Part shown: piece after piece, positions 42,004-50,460 of the stretch | Layout: every line of letters starts with the position of its first letter | Numbering within the stretch: position 1 is the stretch's first letter | Assembly (NCBI GenBank): GCA_002335425.1 | Contig: DDCB01000015.1 | Location: 1 to 64,000, forward strand | Source: Chthonomonas sp. UBA2017 | GTDB taxonomy: Bacteria > Armatimonadota > Fimbriimonadia > Fimbriimonadales > Fimbriimonadaceae | DNA: 64,000 bases | Direction: 5' to 3' | The notes under the pieces: generated by a model | The model's input: the letters and a program-made list of their open reading frames with translations, nothing else | Told to the model about the DNA's origin: nothing | The model's database searches: none | Position numbers and translations under genes: made by a program

Positions 42004-42297
42004 TTATGCGATCGCCTCGATCCGCCGAGCCAACTCAAAATCGTACGCAGTCAGTCCGCCCGCATCGTGAGTGATCATGCTGACTTGGACCTTGCCATAA
42101 AGAATCAGTAAGTCGGGGTGGTGATTGAGCTGGTCCGCCAAGTGACCGATGCTGCTGGCAAACATGACCCCCGCTGCATAGCTTGGCAAGGCATAGATCT
42201 TTGTGAGCATGCCGCCTTGGATAGTCCAGCCTGGTAATTCGGCCAGGAGCGCCGTCTGGGCCTCAGGAGAGAGAGGTTCGTAAGTCAGTTCACCCAT
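42004..42297 (-). CDS. 4a-hydroxytetrahydrobiopterin (pterin carbinolamine) dehydratase
   Basis: A 97-residue PCD/DCoH that dehydrates 4a-hydroxytetrahydropterin during recycling of pterin cofactors. The family motif is clear: LPGWTIQGGMLTKIY, FASSIGHLADQLNHHPDL and ITHDAGGLTAYDFELARRI. Its stop abuts that of the convergent glycosyltransferase. A -10 box lies 6 nt before ATG 42297. Together with the PTPS/SDR pair at 21-23 kb it hints at reduced-pterin metabolism. No aromatic amino acid hydroxylase is in the window. Confidence 0.93.
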   Translation of the reverse strand: MGELTYEPLSPEAQTALLAELPGWTIQGGMLTKIYALPSYAAGVMFASSIGHLADQLNHHPDLLILYGKVQVSMITHDAGGLTAYDFELARRIEAIA

Positions 42298-42303
42298 GGG
42301 TCG

Positions 42304-42309
42304 ATGCTA
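42304..42309 (-). promoter_or_regulatory. Candidate -10 box TAGCAT for leaderless mRNA
   Basis: On the minus strand TAGCAT is followed by 6 nt (CGACCC) and ATG 42297. No SD. Confidence 0.45.
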
Positions 42310-42394
42310 CCTGGACCTTGGCATGAGAGACCGTCCGCCTTCGACGGCGATGCGACTTGATGTAGAATGCTCCACAATCGTACGCAAGGACTCC

Positions 42395-43360
42395 ATGATG
42401 AACGACCGAAATTACCACCTCGACTTTCTGCGTGTGACCGAAGCTGCCGCCTTGTCCGCCGCCCGATGGGTCGGCAAAGGGAATCGAGACAGCGCCGACC
42501 AAGCAGCTTGCGAAGCGATGCGGGCGACGCTCGGCGACATGCAAATGAGGGGCACCATCGTCATCGGAGAAGGCGAACGAGACGAGGCGCCGATGCTCTT
42601 TATCGGCGAACAACTTGGCTCCGGCGATGGCCCCGAAGTACAAATCGCGGTGGATCCGCTCGAAGGGACCAATCTCTGTGCGAACGGCACCCCCAACGCC
42701 ATTGCCGTTCTCGCCGCCACCGTCACCGGGGAAGGGCATTTGATGCATGCCCCCGATTGCTATATGGAGAAGCTCGTCGTCGGCCCTGAATGTAAAGGCG
42801 TGATCGATATCACGCTCCCGGCTCGGGTGAACTTGCGGCTGATGGCCAAGGCCATGGGTAAAGACGTCGACGAAATGATCATCGGAATTCTGGAGCGACC
42901 GCGACACGATGCGCTCATCGAAGAGCTGCGCGAAGCGGGTGCTCGCGTCCATCTGATTCCCGATGGAGACCTTTCCGTTGCCCTTGCGGCCATGGACCCA
43001 GATAGCGGCGTGGATGGACTGATGGGAATTGGAGGCGCCCCCGAAGGGGTGATCTCGGCCGCCGCAGTCCTCTGCTGTGGGGGCGAAATGCAAGCTCGTC
43101 TGGTCTTCACAAGCGACGAGCAGCGGGCTCGAGCCGAGAAAATGACGGGCGGCGATCTCGATCGAGTCTTTCACACGAACGACCTCGCAAGCGGCAACGT
43201 CATGTTCGCCGCCACCGGAATTACGTCCGGCGACCTGCTGAAAGGGGTGCGTTACAAGCGGGGCCACGCTCTGACCGAATCGATCGTGATGCGATCGTCC
43301 ACCGGGACGATCCGCCGAATCGAGACTGTTCACCAATCCGAGCGAATCTACGAATTCTGA
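42395..43360 (+). CDS. glpX: Class II fructose-1,6-bisphosphatase
   Basis: A 321-residue GlpX-type phosphatase converting fructose-1,6-bisphosphate to fructose-6-phosphate in gluconeogenesis. Diagnostic text: GKGNRDSADQAACEAMR, IVIGEGERDEAPML, VDPLEGTNLCANGTPNAIAVLA (metal site), GGAPEGVISAAAV and ATGITSGDLLKGV. ATG 42395 has AAGGA 4 nt upstream; ATG 42398 is next. The longer frame to 42296 overlaps the divergent dehydratase and is not used. Confidence 0.95.
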   Translation: MMNDRNYHLDFLRVTEAAALSAARWVGKGNRDSADQAACEAMRATLGDMQMRGTIVIGEGERDEAPMLFIGEQLGSGDGPEVQIAVDPLEGTNLCANGTPNAIAVLAATVTGEGHLMHAPDCYMEKLVVGPECKGVIDITLPARVNLRLMAKAMGKDVDEMIIGILERPRHDALIEELREAGARVHLIPDGDLSVALAAMDPDSGVDGLMGIGGAPEGVISAAAVLCCGGEMQARLVFTSDEQRARAEKMTGGDLDRVFHTNDLASGNVMFAATGITSGDLLKGVRYKRGHALTESIVMRSSTGTIRRIETVHQSERIYEF

Positions 43361-43372
43361 GAAGTCCACCGA

Positions 43373-43403
43373 AGAAAAAAAGAGGTCCCGAGGCTCGGGA
43401 CCT
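43373..43403 (-). terminator. Terminator between convergent glpX and AAA gene
   Basis: A nine-pair stem AGGTCCCGA / TCGGGACCT with loop GGC. On the minus strand it is followed by CTTTTTTTC. The plus side has only GATCTT. It lies 12 bp after glpX and about 170 bp after the AAA gene. Confidence 0.75.
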
Positions 43404-43571
43404 GATCTTCGATCTTTGGAGTCGAGGCTCTGGCGTCCTCTGTTTTCAGCGCATGGACTGATGACCAAAATGATACGTCAATCCATCACTGAAAAGAAAC
43501 CCTTTTAAGGGAATCCTAATGATCTTTTGACACTCGAACGCGATCCGTAAGTTCGCGGGGCCTAGGACTCC

Positions 43572-45068
43572 TTAAAGTTCGCCGACCCGGTCCGCACTCG
43601 GGCGGGCCCGCATTTTGGCCCAGTTCCGCAGCTCGTCGATCTCTTCGGCCATCATCACGCTCAGAGGCACACTCGAATTCACTTCAAGTTCCAGGTCAGC
43701 CTGGCTCAGTTCTCGGCCTTCGTCAAAGGCGTGATAAAGCGCCCCCACAACCGCCTGTTCAATCTCGGCGCCGCTGAACCCCTTCGAGGCTTTCACCAGG
43801 CTGTCTAAGTCGTACTGCTGAGGGTCGCGCTTGCGCTTGCTCAGGTGAATCTCAAAGATCTGCCTGCGCTCCTCGGATTCCGGCAAGTCGATAAAGAAGA
43901 TCTCGTCAAATCGCCCCTTGCGCAGGAGCTCGGGGGGAAGGCTCGAGACGTCATTGGCGGTTGCGATCAGAAACACGGGCTTGGTCTTTTCCTGCATCCA
44001 GGTCAGAAAGGTCGCAAACACCCGAGCGGTTGTCCCCGAATCACTCACCCCACTCGCCCCGACGCCCGCAAACCCCTTCTCGAGTTCGTCCGCCCACAAA
44101 ACACAGGGTGCCACCGACTCCGCCACTCGGATCGCCTTTCGAATGTTCTCTTCACTCTGGCCCACGAGGCTGCCAAAGATTCGACCGACGTCCATCTTCA
44201 GCATCGGCAGATTCCAACTCGACGCAATGCCCTTGGCGACAAGCGATTTCCCGCAACCCTGAACTCCCAAGAGGAGAACCCCCTTGGGGGCCGGAATTCC
44301 AAACTGCTTTGCGCGATCGGTGAATGCCGAGCGTCGCTTTTCGAGCCAATCTTTCAAAAGGTTGTGTCCGCCGACGTCACTGAGCGTGGTCGTCGCCGGA
44401 TAAAACTCCAACAGACCGCTCTTGCGGACGATCTGCTTCTTCTCCTCCAAGATCCGATCCACGCTCAATCGCTTCAGCTCGACCAGGCTGCGAGCAAATG
44501 CCGACTCGATCTCGTCCAACGTCAACCCTTGCGCACTCTTGATCAAAAGCTCTCGGTCCTCGTCGCTCAAATCGACTTGAACCCCCGGATGATCGCGCAC
44601 AGCGTTGATCACCACCGAAAGCTGCTGCTCGATCTCCTTGGGTCCCGGCAAAGGAAACTCAAGGACCGTCACGTCCTTCTCAAGCTCAGTGGGCAAGGTC
44701 ATCACAGGCCCCGTCAAAAGAAGGGTCTGTGACTTTCCGCGCAAACGCCCGGAAAGATCGCGAAGGAGCCGAATCACCCGCGGATCACGCAGATAGGGAT
44801 GGAAATCTCGGAGCATGAAGACCGTCTGTTCGGGTGCCTCATGCAGTTGCGCTAAGACCTCAAGCTCGCCGGGGAGGCCCGATTTGGCATCGAGGCTGCG
44901 CAGAGGCGGCCTAAGTCCCTGGGTCACCGACCAGGTGTGAAGGGTCCGCTGGAGTTTGGACGCCACCTGCTGAAGCCCCGATTCAACCCGACGCTCCTCC
45001 CAAGTGCTCACAAAGAGGATCGGATACTTGGCCCGAATCAAAACTTCAATTTCATGAAGCGCATCCAT
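43572..45068 (-). CDS. AAA family ATPase, Ycf46-like
   Basis: A 498-residue protein. The N-terminal half is Ycf46-like (VLIRAKYPILFVSTWEERRVE, an acidic RecA-like region without Walker motifs). The C-terminal half is an AAA+ module with Walker A GVQGCGKS (268-275), a Walker B-like VLWADELEKGF, sensor ATANDV and arginine finger RKGRFDEIFF. Such proteins occur in cyanobacteria, plastids and other bacteria. Their role is poorly known (linked to CO2 responses in cyanobacteria). A TAAGAT box lies 7 nt before ATG. Confidence 0.88.
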   Translation of the reverse strand: MDALHEIEVLIRAKYPILFVSTWEERRVESGLQQVASKLQRTLHTWSVTQGLRPPLRSLDAKSGLPGELEVLAQLHEAPEQTVFMLRDFHPYLRDPRVIRLLRDLSGRLRGKSQTLLLTGPVMTLPTELEKDVTVLEFPLPGPKEIEQQLSVVINAVRDHPGVQVDLSDEDRELLIKSAQGLTLDEIESAFARSLVELKRLSVDRILEEKKQIVRKSGLLEFYPATTTLSDVGGHNLLKDWLEKRRSAFTDRAKQFGIPAPKGVLLLGVQGCGKSLVAKGIASSWNLPMLKMDVGRIFGSLVGQSEENIRKAIRVAESVAPCVLWADELEKGFAGVGASGVSDSGTTARVFATFLTWMQEKTKPVFLIATANDVSSLPPELLRKGRFDEIFFIDLPESEERRQIFEIHLSKRKRDPQQYDLDSLVKASKGFSGAEIEQAVVGALYHAFDEGRELSQADLELEVNSSVPLSVMMAEEIDELRNWAKMRARPSADRVGEL

Positions 45069-45075
45069 GTGTGCG

Positions 45076-45081
45076 ATCTTA
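45076..45081 (-). promoter_or_regulatory. Candidate -10 box TAAGAT for leaderless mRNA
   Basis: On the minus strand TAAGAT is followed by 7 nt (CGCACAC) and ATG 45068. No SD. Confidence 0.45.
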
Positions 45082-45399
45082 CCGGGCTCGCCGCTCTGGC
45101 GTTTCAGGTCCCACGTGGAGTAGACGTCCCAGTAGACGAGGTCGCAACAGCGTCTACAACTTCGCAGATTCTAACCAAATGTCTACTTATTAAGTGGAGC
45201 AAAATCCCAAAAACTTTGTAAAAATATGACCTATGCGGGCCAATAAGCTCATATAATCCCATATAAGTGGAGCGGCTCACCAAGAAGGAGAGCCCATCCA
45301 CCGGGGAATGGGCTGGGGTGTCCACTTCCAGATTCAGCCGGGCCGGGGCCCACGGATGGGACTCGGCCCCGCACCTTTTGAACCGAATGAACCAAGTCC
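45082..45399 (+). other. 318-bp upstream region and structured leader of the dcw cluster
   Basis: No gene seen. 45105-45185 is rich in TAGAC direct and inverted copies. The -10 candidate is at 45252. Between it and mraZ are two hairpins: AGCCCAT/ATGGGCT (about 45292-45313) and a GGGGCC/GGCCCC stem (about 45345-45373) followed by CACCTTTTG, which resembles an attenuator. Scattered TGGG elements are present, but without the regular spacing of an MraZ box. Confidence 0.5.
45252..45257 (+). promoter_or_regulatory. -10 box TATAAT of the dcw cluster
   Basis: A perfect TATAAT in an AT-rich stretch, 148 bp upstream of mraZ. A poor -35 (ATGACC, 45227-45232) lies 19 bp away. It is the only strong promoter signal before the ten-gene cluster. 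Confidence 0.5.
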
Positions 45400-45894
45400 A
45401 TGGTCGAGGCGAACGAACTGATCTCCAGTCTCAACCTGGTCGGCACCGATGAGGCCGTCCTGGACGATAAGGGTCGCCTTCTTTTTAGTAAAAAAAAGCG
45501 AGATGCCCTCGGAGAGAATTTCGTCCTTGCTCAAGGGCCGCTGAGTAATCTTGTCCTCTATCCGGCCAACACTTGGGCAGAACTTGTGGCCGATTTTGGA
45601 AAGTATGAACGGCTCAATTTTGGCCGACAACAATACACGCGATTGCTCTTCGGAACGGCCGCTGCAGATCTGAAGTTTGACGGTCAAGGCCGACTGGTCA
45701 TTCCTGCCAAACTTCGCGAAAAAGGCAAGATCAAAGAGAAGGATAAAGTCCTCCTCATCGGCTGCGGAGACTATATCGAGATTTGGTCCGAAACTGAATG
45801 GGAAAAGTTTAACGAATTTCCAGAAGTCTATGGACGTGAGAGAAGGGAAGCCCTGGACCGAGCTTATTCTCAAATGAAAGACTCTCAATTCTAA
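45400..45894 (+). CDS. mraZ: Division/cell wall cluster regulator MraZ
   Basis: A 164-residue protein with two SpoVT-AbrB-type halves (DDKGRLLFSKKKRDALG and FDGQGRLVIPAKLREK). MraZ binds DNA upstream of the dcw cluster in other bacteria. No SD is seen at ATG 45400. It is the first gene of the cluster and is followed by rsmH after 19 bp. Confidence 0.92.
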   Translation: MVEANELISSLNLVGTDEAVLDDKGRLLFSKKKRDALGENFVLAQGPLSNLVLYPANTWAELVADFGKYERLNFGRQQYTRLLFGTAAADLKFDGQGRLVIPAKLREKGKIKEKDKVLLIGCGDYIEIWSETEWEKFNEFPEVYGRERREALDRAYSQMKDSQF

Positions 45895-45913
45895 AGGAGA
45901 TAGGCGATTTGCG

Positions 45914-46804
45914 TTGGAACATATCCCGGTCTTTCTGGAAGAAGTCTTGCAGCTCTTGCCCTTGAAGCCAGGGGCTGTCATCGTCGATGGAACACTCGGT
46001 CTCGCCGGCCATTCTCTGGAAATCACCCGCCGAATTTCTCCCGGCGGCACGCTCATCGGTTTTGATTGGGATGAGTCCATGTTGCAAGAGGCTCGTCGCC
46101 GACTCGAGTCGGTCAAAGATTGCAACATTCACTTTGTCCACTCGGATTATCGACAGATTCCCGCCGCGCTTCAAGAGCTCGTACCAAATCGGCTCGCCGA
46201 CGGAATTTTGCTCGATCTTGGGCTCAATAATGCTCAGATCTTGGACCCGACTCGAGGGATTACCTTTCGACAAGAAGGCCCCTTGGACATGCGAATGGAT
46301 CGCTCCCAAGGAGAACCTGCCAGCGCGCTGCTCAATCGAATTTCACCGCCCGAAATCGAGAAGATTTTGCGAGATTACGGCGACGAACGATGGGCCAAGC
46401 GGATCGCCGAAGTCATCGTGACCACCCGAAAAGAGAATCCTTTGCGTACGACCGAAGACTTAGTTCAGTGCGTCCTCAAAGCGATTCCCACTGGCGCCCG
46501 AGATAAGCGAATTCATCCGGCGACCCGAACGTTTCAGGCGGTCCGTATTGCCGTCAATCATGAGCTTGAAGGTCTTCGTGAATCTGTTCTCAAAATGGCC
46601 CAAAAGTTACAAAATCAGGGAGTCCTCATTGCTCTGGCATACCATAGTGGAGAGGATCGCCAAATCAAGCAAGCTTTTCAAGAACTTCAGTCAGAAGAAT
46701 GCTTCGAAGTTTTGTTCAAGAAACCCCTTCAACCTTCCGAGGAAGAAATTTCAAAAAATCCGAAGGCAAGAAGCGCAAAATTGAGAGCTATTCGCCGTCT
46801 TTAA
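45914..46804 (+). CDS. rsmH: 16S rRNA (cytosine-1402 N4)-methyltransferase
   Basis: A 296-residue SAM-dependent methyltransferase (MraW). HIPVFLEEVL opens the protein, the SAM site is VIVDGTLGLAGHS, and GILLDLGLNNAQILDPTRGITF, DMRMD and HPATRTFQAVRIAVNHEL are characteristic. The only supported start is TTG 45914; the SD AAGGAG is 14 nt away, longer than usual. Standard second gene of the dcw cluster. Confidence 0.95.
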   Translation: MEHIPVFLEEVLQLLPLKPGAVIVDGTLGLAGHSLEITRRISPGGTLIGFDWDESMLQEARRRLESVKDCNIHFVHSDYRQIPAALQELVPNRLADGILLDLGLNNAQILDPTRGITFRQEGPLDMRMDRSQGEPASALLNRISPPEIEKILRDYGDERWAKRIAEVIVTTRKENPLRTTEDLVQCVLKAIPTGARDKRIHPATRTFQAVRIAVNHELEGLRESVLKMAQKLQNQGVLIALAYHSGEDRQIKQAFQELQSEECFEVLFKKPLQPSEEEISKNPKARSAKLRAIRRL

Positions 46805-46835
46805 GATAGAATAAGAAATCAGGATAAGTACACCT

Positions 46836-47207
46836 ATGAGCGCCGCATTTCCACTTCAAGAATCCAAGCGATCCTCAGCATCCTTACGCCTTGTCAAGAC
46901 GAAGAAAAAGTCTGGGGCTCGGCGATTTGCTGAGCATCTCGCTTCGGGGGCCCTCATCATGCTGGCGAGCTATCTCGTAGCAACGATGTTGGGGCAAATC
47001 GCCATGGAAAAGGCGCGCCGAGATGGACTGCAGTCGGCGACCCGGGCGCGAGAAGCCAAGTTGCACGTCGCGATTCTTCGCGAGCGAGTGGGCCGTCTTT
47101 CCACCGTACGCGCCATCGACGAATGGGCCGAACTGCATGGTATGAAAAGCTCCAGCCGAATCGCTCTTGAATCCGCCCAAGGAGGGACTCATGCCTCGCG
47201 TCGATAG
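46836..47207 (+). CDS. ftsL: FtsL-like small division membrane protein
   Basis: A 123-residue protein with a basic cytoplasmic N-terminus, one TM helix (about 38-58, GALIMLASYLVATMLGQIA) and a coiled-coil segment (EAKLHVAILRERVGRLST). This is the topology of FtsL, assigned mainly by position between rsmH and ftsI. It overlaps ftsI by 17 bp. Confidence 0.8.
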   Translation: MSAAFPLQESKRSSASLRLVKTKKKSGARRFAEHLASGALIMLASYLVATMLGQIAMEKARRDGLQSATRAREAKLHVAILRERVGRLSTVRAIDEWAELHGMKSSSRIALESAQGGTHASRR

Positions 47208-48927
47208 AGGGCAAGTCGCTCTTTGGCTGGCCGGGCTCGGGTTCGGGGTTACGGCTCTCAGCCAAGCAAATGTCCAGCTCTTCAGCTCGGCCAAAACCCT
47301 CGAAGCCGCTGAGCAGTCGAAGCGCTACGAGGTCGGCCGGACCGATTTCGCTGCTCGGGGCAACATCTATTCCGCCGATGGCCAGCTCCTGGCGCAAAAT
47401 GCCGACACGTTCGAGCTCGGGATTCAGTTCGCCAAGGTCCCGCACTCTCCAGGCTTTTTTTCGGCTCTTGCGGCGGCCGCTGGAATCAGCGTTTCTGAGC
47501 TACAATCCGCGGCAGACGCTGGCCGTAAGTCCTTGTCCTTTCGGCGTGAGCTTTCAATCGAGTCGGCCCGTCAAGTCGAGGCGGTCAAAGCCTCCTGGCG
47601 AGCCGACGGAGTGTCGCTTCATCGGACTCAAAAGCGAGACTACGCTCTGGGAGCCGCCGCTGCCGGCATCGTCGGTCGAATGGTCGAAGGTCGTGCCGTC
47701 ACCGGGCTTGAGCTGAGCCAAAACCAGAACTTAGCCGGCGAGAATGGCTTTCAAAAGGGGCTCGTCGATCGCACCGGCGCATTTTTGCCCATGCGCATGG
47801 CGGGCGAATCGAAGCCTCGAAGAAACGGCGAGACCATCCGTCTGACCATCCACTCGGCGCTCCAGGAGTCCGCGAGCCAATCGGTGCGTGCGGCCGTCGA
47901 GCGAAACAAGGCGGACTCCGGCGTCGCCGTCGTCCTCGATCCAAAAACCGGCAACATCCTCGCGATGGCCCAATGGCCCGCCTACGAAGAAGGGATGAAG
48001 GCCGAAGTCGCCCGTCAAGCCGACTTCAACCCTGCAATCATGGGCACGTACGAACCCGGGTCGACCTTCAAAATCCTCACCCTCGCCGAGGCCATCGATC
48101 ACGGCAAGTGCAACCCCGGCCAGCACCTGTATTGCGGCGGAACGCTCCAAATCAATTCGGCGTGGCGAATCCGGTGCGACGAACACCACGGCACTCGTGC
48201 CCACGGCTCGGTCGATGCCGAAGTCGCCATCGCCAAGAGTTGCAACGTCAGCGCGGCGACTTGGGCGCTGCGCATTGGGTACCCCGAAATGGTGAAGTTT
48301 CTCGAACAGCTCGGGTTGCTCGAAAAAACAGGCCTCGGCTTGCCCGGCGAGCGGGCGGGGCTCTTCAACCGAAACGAATACGCCAAGCCGCTCCAGATCG
48401 CAAACGTCGGTTTTGGCCAAGCGATCAGTTGCACTCCGGTGGCGCTGGCCTCGGCCTTTGCGACCCTGGCGAATGATGGCGTCCGGCTCAGTCCTCGATT
48501 GATCGACTCGGTCGGAAGGCAGATTCAGCCGCCAGCGACCGCAACCACGATCCTCAAGCCAGAATCGGCCCACACCGTCATGAAGCTGATGGAGGCTGTG
48601 ATCCAGAGCGACGCCGGCACTGGCAAAGGACTGCGCGTCCCTGGTTATCGGCTCGCCGGAAAAACCGGGACTGCTCAAAAAATCGGAGGAGAGAAGTCCG
48701 GAGGCCACGTCTCCAGCTTTGTCGGCTACGTCCCGTCCACGAACACCGAGGCGGTGATCTTAGTGATGATAGACAATCCCAAAGGAGGCCAGTTTTATGG
48801 CTCGCAAGTCGCCGGCCCGGTGTTTCTCGATCTCGCCAAGACGGTGATTCGCGTTCGAAACATCGCCCCGACCGAGCCGATCCGAGCTGAATCAAAGCCA
48901 CGCGCCCAGCCGTCTCCTTCCAGGTAG
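47191..48927 (+). CDS. ftsI: Division-specific penicillin-binding protein 3 (transpeptidase)
   Basis: A 578-residue bitopic class B PBP that cross-links septal peptidoglycan. N-terminal TM helix (about 8-28), dimerisation/linker domain starting RTDFAARGNIYSADG, then the transpeptidase domain with SxxK S291-T-F-K, SCN at 350-352 and KTG at 491-493. ATG 47191 was chosen because GGAGGG lies 4 nt upstream. It overlaps ftsL, matching the usual ftsL-ftsI order. Confidence 0.95.
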   Translation: MPRVDRGQVALWLAGLGFGVTALSQANVQLFSSAKTLEAAEQSKRYEVGRTDFAARGNIYSADGQLLAQNADTFELGIQFAKVPHSPGFFSALAAAAGISVSELQSAADAGRKSLSFRRELSIESARQVEAVKASWRADGVSLHRTQKRDYALGAAAAGIVGRMVEGRAVTGLELSQNQNLAGENGFQKGLVDRTGAFLPMRMAGESKPRRNGETIRLTIHSALQESASQSVRAAVERNKADSGVAVVLDPKTGNILAMAQWPAYEEGMKAEVARQADFNPAIMGTYEPGSTFKILTLAEAIDHGKCNPGQHLYCGGTLQINSAWRIRCDEHHGTRAHGSVDAEVAIAKSCNVSAATWALRIGYPEMVKFLEQLGLLEKTGLGLPGERAGLFNRNEYAKPLQIANVGFGQAISCTPVALASAFATLANDGVRLSPRLIDSVGRQIQPPATATTILKPESAHTVMKLMEAVIQSDAGTGKGLRVPGYRLAGKTGTAQKIGGEKSGGHVSSFVGYVPSTNTEAVILVMIDNPKGGQFYGSQVAGPVFLDLAKTVIRVRNIAPTEPIRAESKPRAQPSPSR

Positions 48928-48939
48928 ACCCTCAACCGA

Positions 48940-50460
48940 ATGCAACTGTCCGAGCTTCTGCGCCGGGCCCGGCTGACGCCGGGCGCCGTTGATGGCAATG
49001 CTGAAATTTCAAGCATCGTCGATGACTCGCGTCGTGCCCAACCTGGGGCACTGTTTGTCTGCCGAGAAAGCAATCGAACCGATTCGCATCAGTTCTTGGG
49101 GGTCGCCCGAGACTCCGGCTCCGTCGCCGCCCTCGTACATTCAGACGACGGCTTTCAAAAGGCTCGTGACTTGGGCTACTCCGCAGTTCTCCAAGTCCCT
49201 GCGGGGGGCCATGAGGTCCTCCGGGCGTGTGGGCTTCTGTGCGCCGCCCTGGAGAACGATCCAACGAAAGACCTGCGCCTCATCGGGATCACCGGCACCA
49301 ACGGCAAAACCACCACGGCCTGGATGATTCGGGATGCGCTCTCCGCGCTGGGGCGTGAGGCTGGCTACCTGGGGACCCTGGGCTACAAAGGGCCCGGCGG
49401 CGAGCTCGCGCTCGAAAACACAACGCCGTTTCCTGTCGAACTTTACGAGGTGCTCGGCCATGCTCGCCGGGGCGGGGCCACCGACTTTGTCATGGAGGTC
49501 AGCTCGCACGGCCTGCACGAGCACCGGATCGCTGGCCTTCAATTTGATCTGGGTGTCTTCACGAACCTCAGTCAGGACCACCTCGATTATCACGGCACGA
49601 TGGAAGCCTACGCCGAAGCAAAGAAGAAGCTCTTCACTGAGGTCGCCGAGGCGAGTGGCAAGCCGTACTCAGCCGTTCTCGCTGCCGAAGATCCGTACGC
49701 GGCCGCATGGATTCCTGACCTCAAGGCACGCATCTCCGACTCGTATCGTCTGCTGACCTACGGAGAGCATCAAGGTGAATTCCAAGCCCAAGCCACAAGG
49801 GTGTCGGTGGATTCTATCGAACTCCAGATGAACTGGGGAGGAGAATCGGCCACCGCTCAGCTCGGCGTCGGCGGGTTGTTCAACGTCGCCAACTCGCGGT
49901 CGGCGGCGGCGGCGCTTCGAGCGCTTGGATACTCGCTCGACGAGATCGCCCAGGCGATGGCTGCCGTCCGACCGGTGCCGGGGCGATTTGAATCGGTCCC
50001 GAATACGCTCAACATCGGAATCGTGGTCGACTACGCCCATACGCCGGACGCACTTGAAAAGCTTCTCGATTCGGCCCGAGCCGTCGCCTCTCGTCGAATC
50101 ATCACCGTCTTTGGGTGCGGCGGCGACCGCGACCGTAGCAAGCGCCCCAAAATGGCTCAATCCGCCAGTCTGCGGAGCGATATCTCAATCGTCACGAGCG
50201 ATAACCCGCGCACCGAAGACCCTGAGGCGATTGTCGATGAAGTCGTGACCGGCATCGCCCCCGGGCGAGTCTATGAGCGGGTCGTCGATCGCCGCGAGGC
50301 CGTCGCCCGAGCCATCGAGCTCGCCGAGCCTGGCGACATCGTCGTGATCGCCGGCAAAGGCCATGAGGATTACCAGATCATTGGGCGCACCAAGCACCCG
50401 ATGGACGACCGAGAACTGGCCCGAGAAGGGGTCGCACGACGGGGGGTCTCCAGCAAGTGA
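48940..50460 (+). CDS. murE: UDP-MurNAc-tripeptide synthetase (meso-DAP type)
   Basis: A 506-residue ligase that adds the third amino acid to UDP-MurNAc-L-Ala-D-Glu. ATP site GITGTNGKTTTA, HGLHEHRIAGLQFDLGVFTNL, DHLDYHGTMEAYAEAK (carbamylated Lys) and VDYAHTPDALEK. The selector motif DNPR (in SDNPRTEDP) indicates meso-diaminopimelate as substrate, the Gram-negative-type peptidoglycan. The stop overlaps the murF start (GTGA). Confidence 0.95.
   Translation: MQLSELLRRARLTPGAVDGNAEISSIVDDSRRAQPGALFVCRESNRTDSHQFLGVARDSGSVAALVHSDDGFQKARDLGYSAVLQVPAGGHEVLRACGLLCAALENDPTKDLRLIGITGTNGKTTTAWMIRDALSALGREAGYLGTLGYKGPGGELALENTTPFPVELYEVLGHARRGGATDFVMEVSSHGLHEHRIAGLQFDLGVFTNLSQDHLDYHGTMEAYAEAKKKLFTEVAEASGKPYSAVLAAEDPYAAAWIPDLKARISDSYRLLTYGEHQGEFQAQATRVSVDSIELQMNWGGESATAQLGVGGLFNVANSRSAAAALRALGYSLDEIAQAMAAVRPVPGRFESVPNTLNIGIVVDYAHTPDALEKLLDSARAVASRRIITVFGCGGDRDRSKRPKMAQSASLRSDISIVTSDNPRTEDPEAIVDEVVTGIAPGRVYERVVDRREAVARAIELAEPGDIVVIAGKGHEDYQIIGRTKHPMDDRELAREGVARRGVSSK

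Noticed and set aside
45105..45145. MraZ-binding box (regular TGGGN repeats) upstream of mraZ
   Set aside because: TGGG/CCCA elements occur but not at the regular 10-bp spacing of known MraZ boxes.
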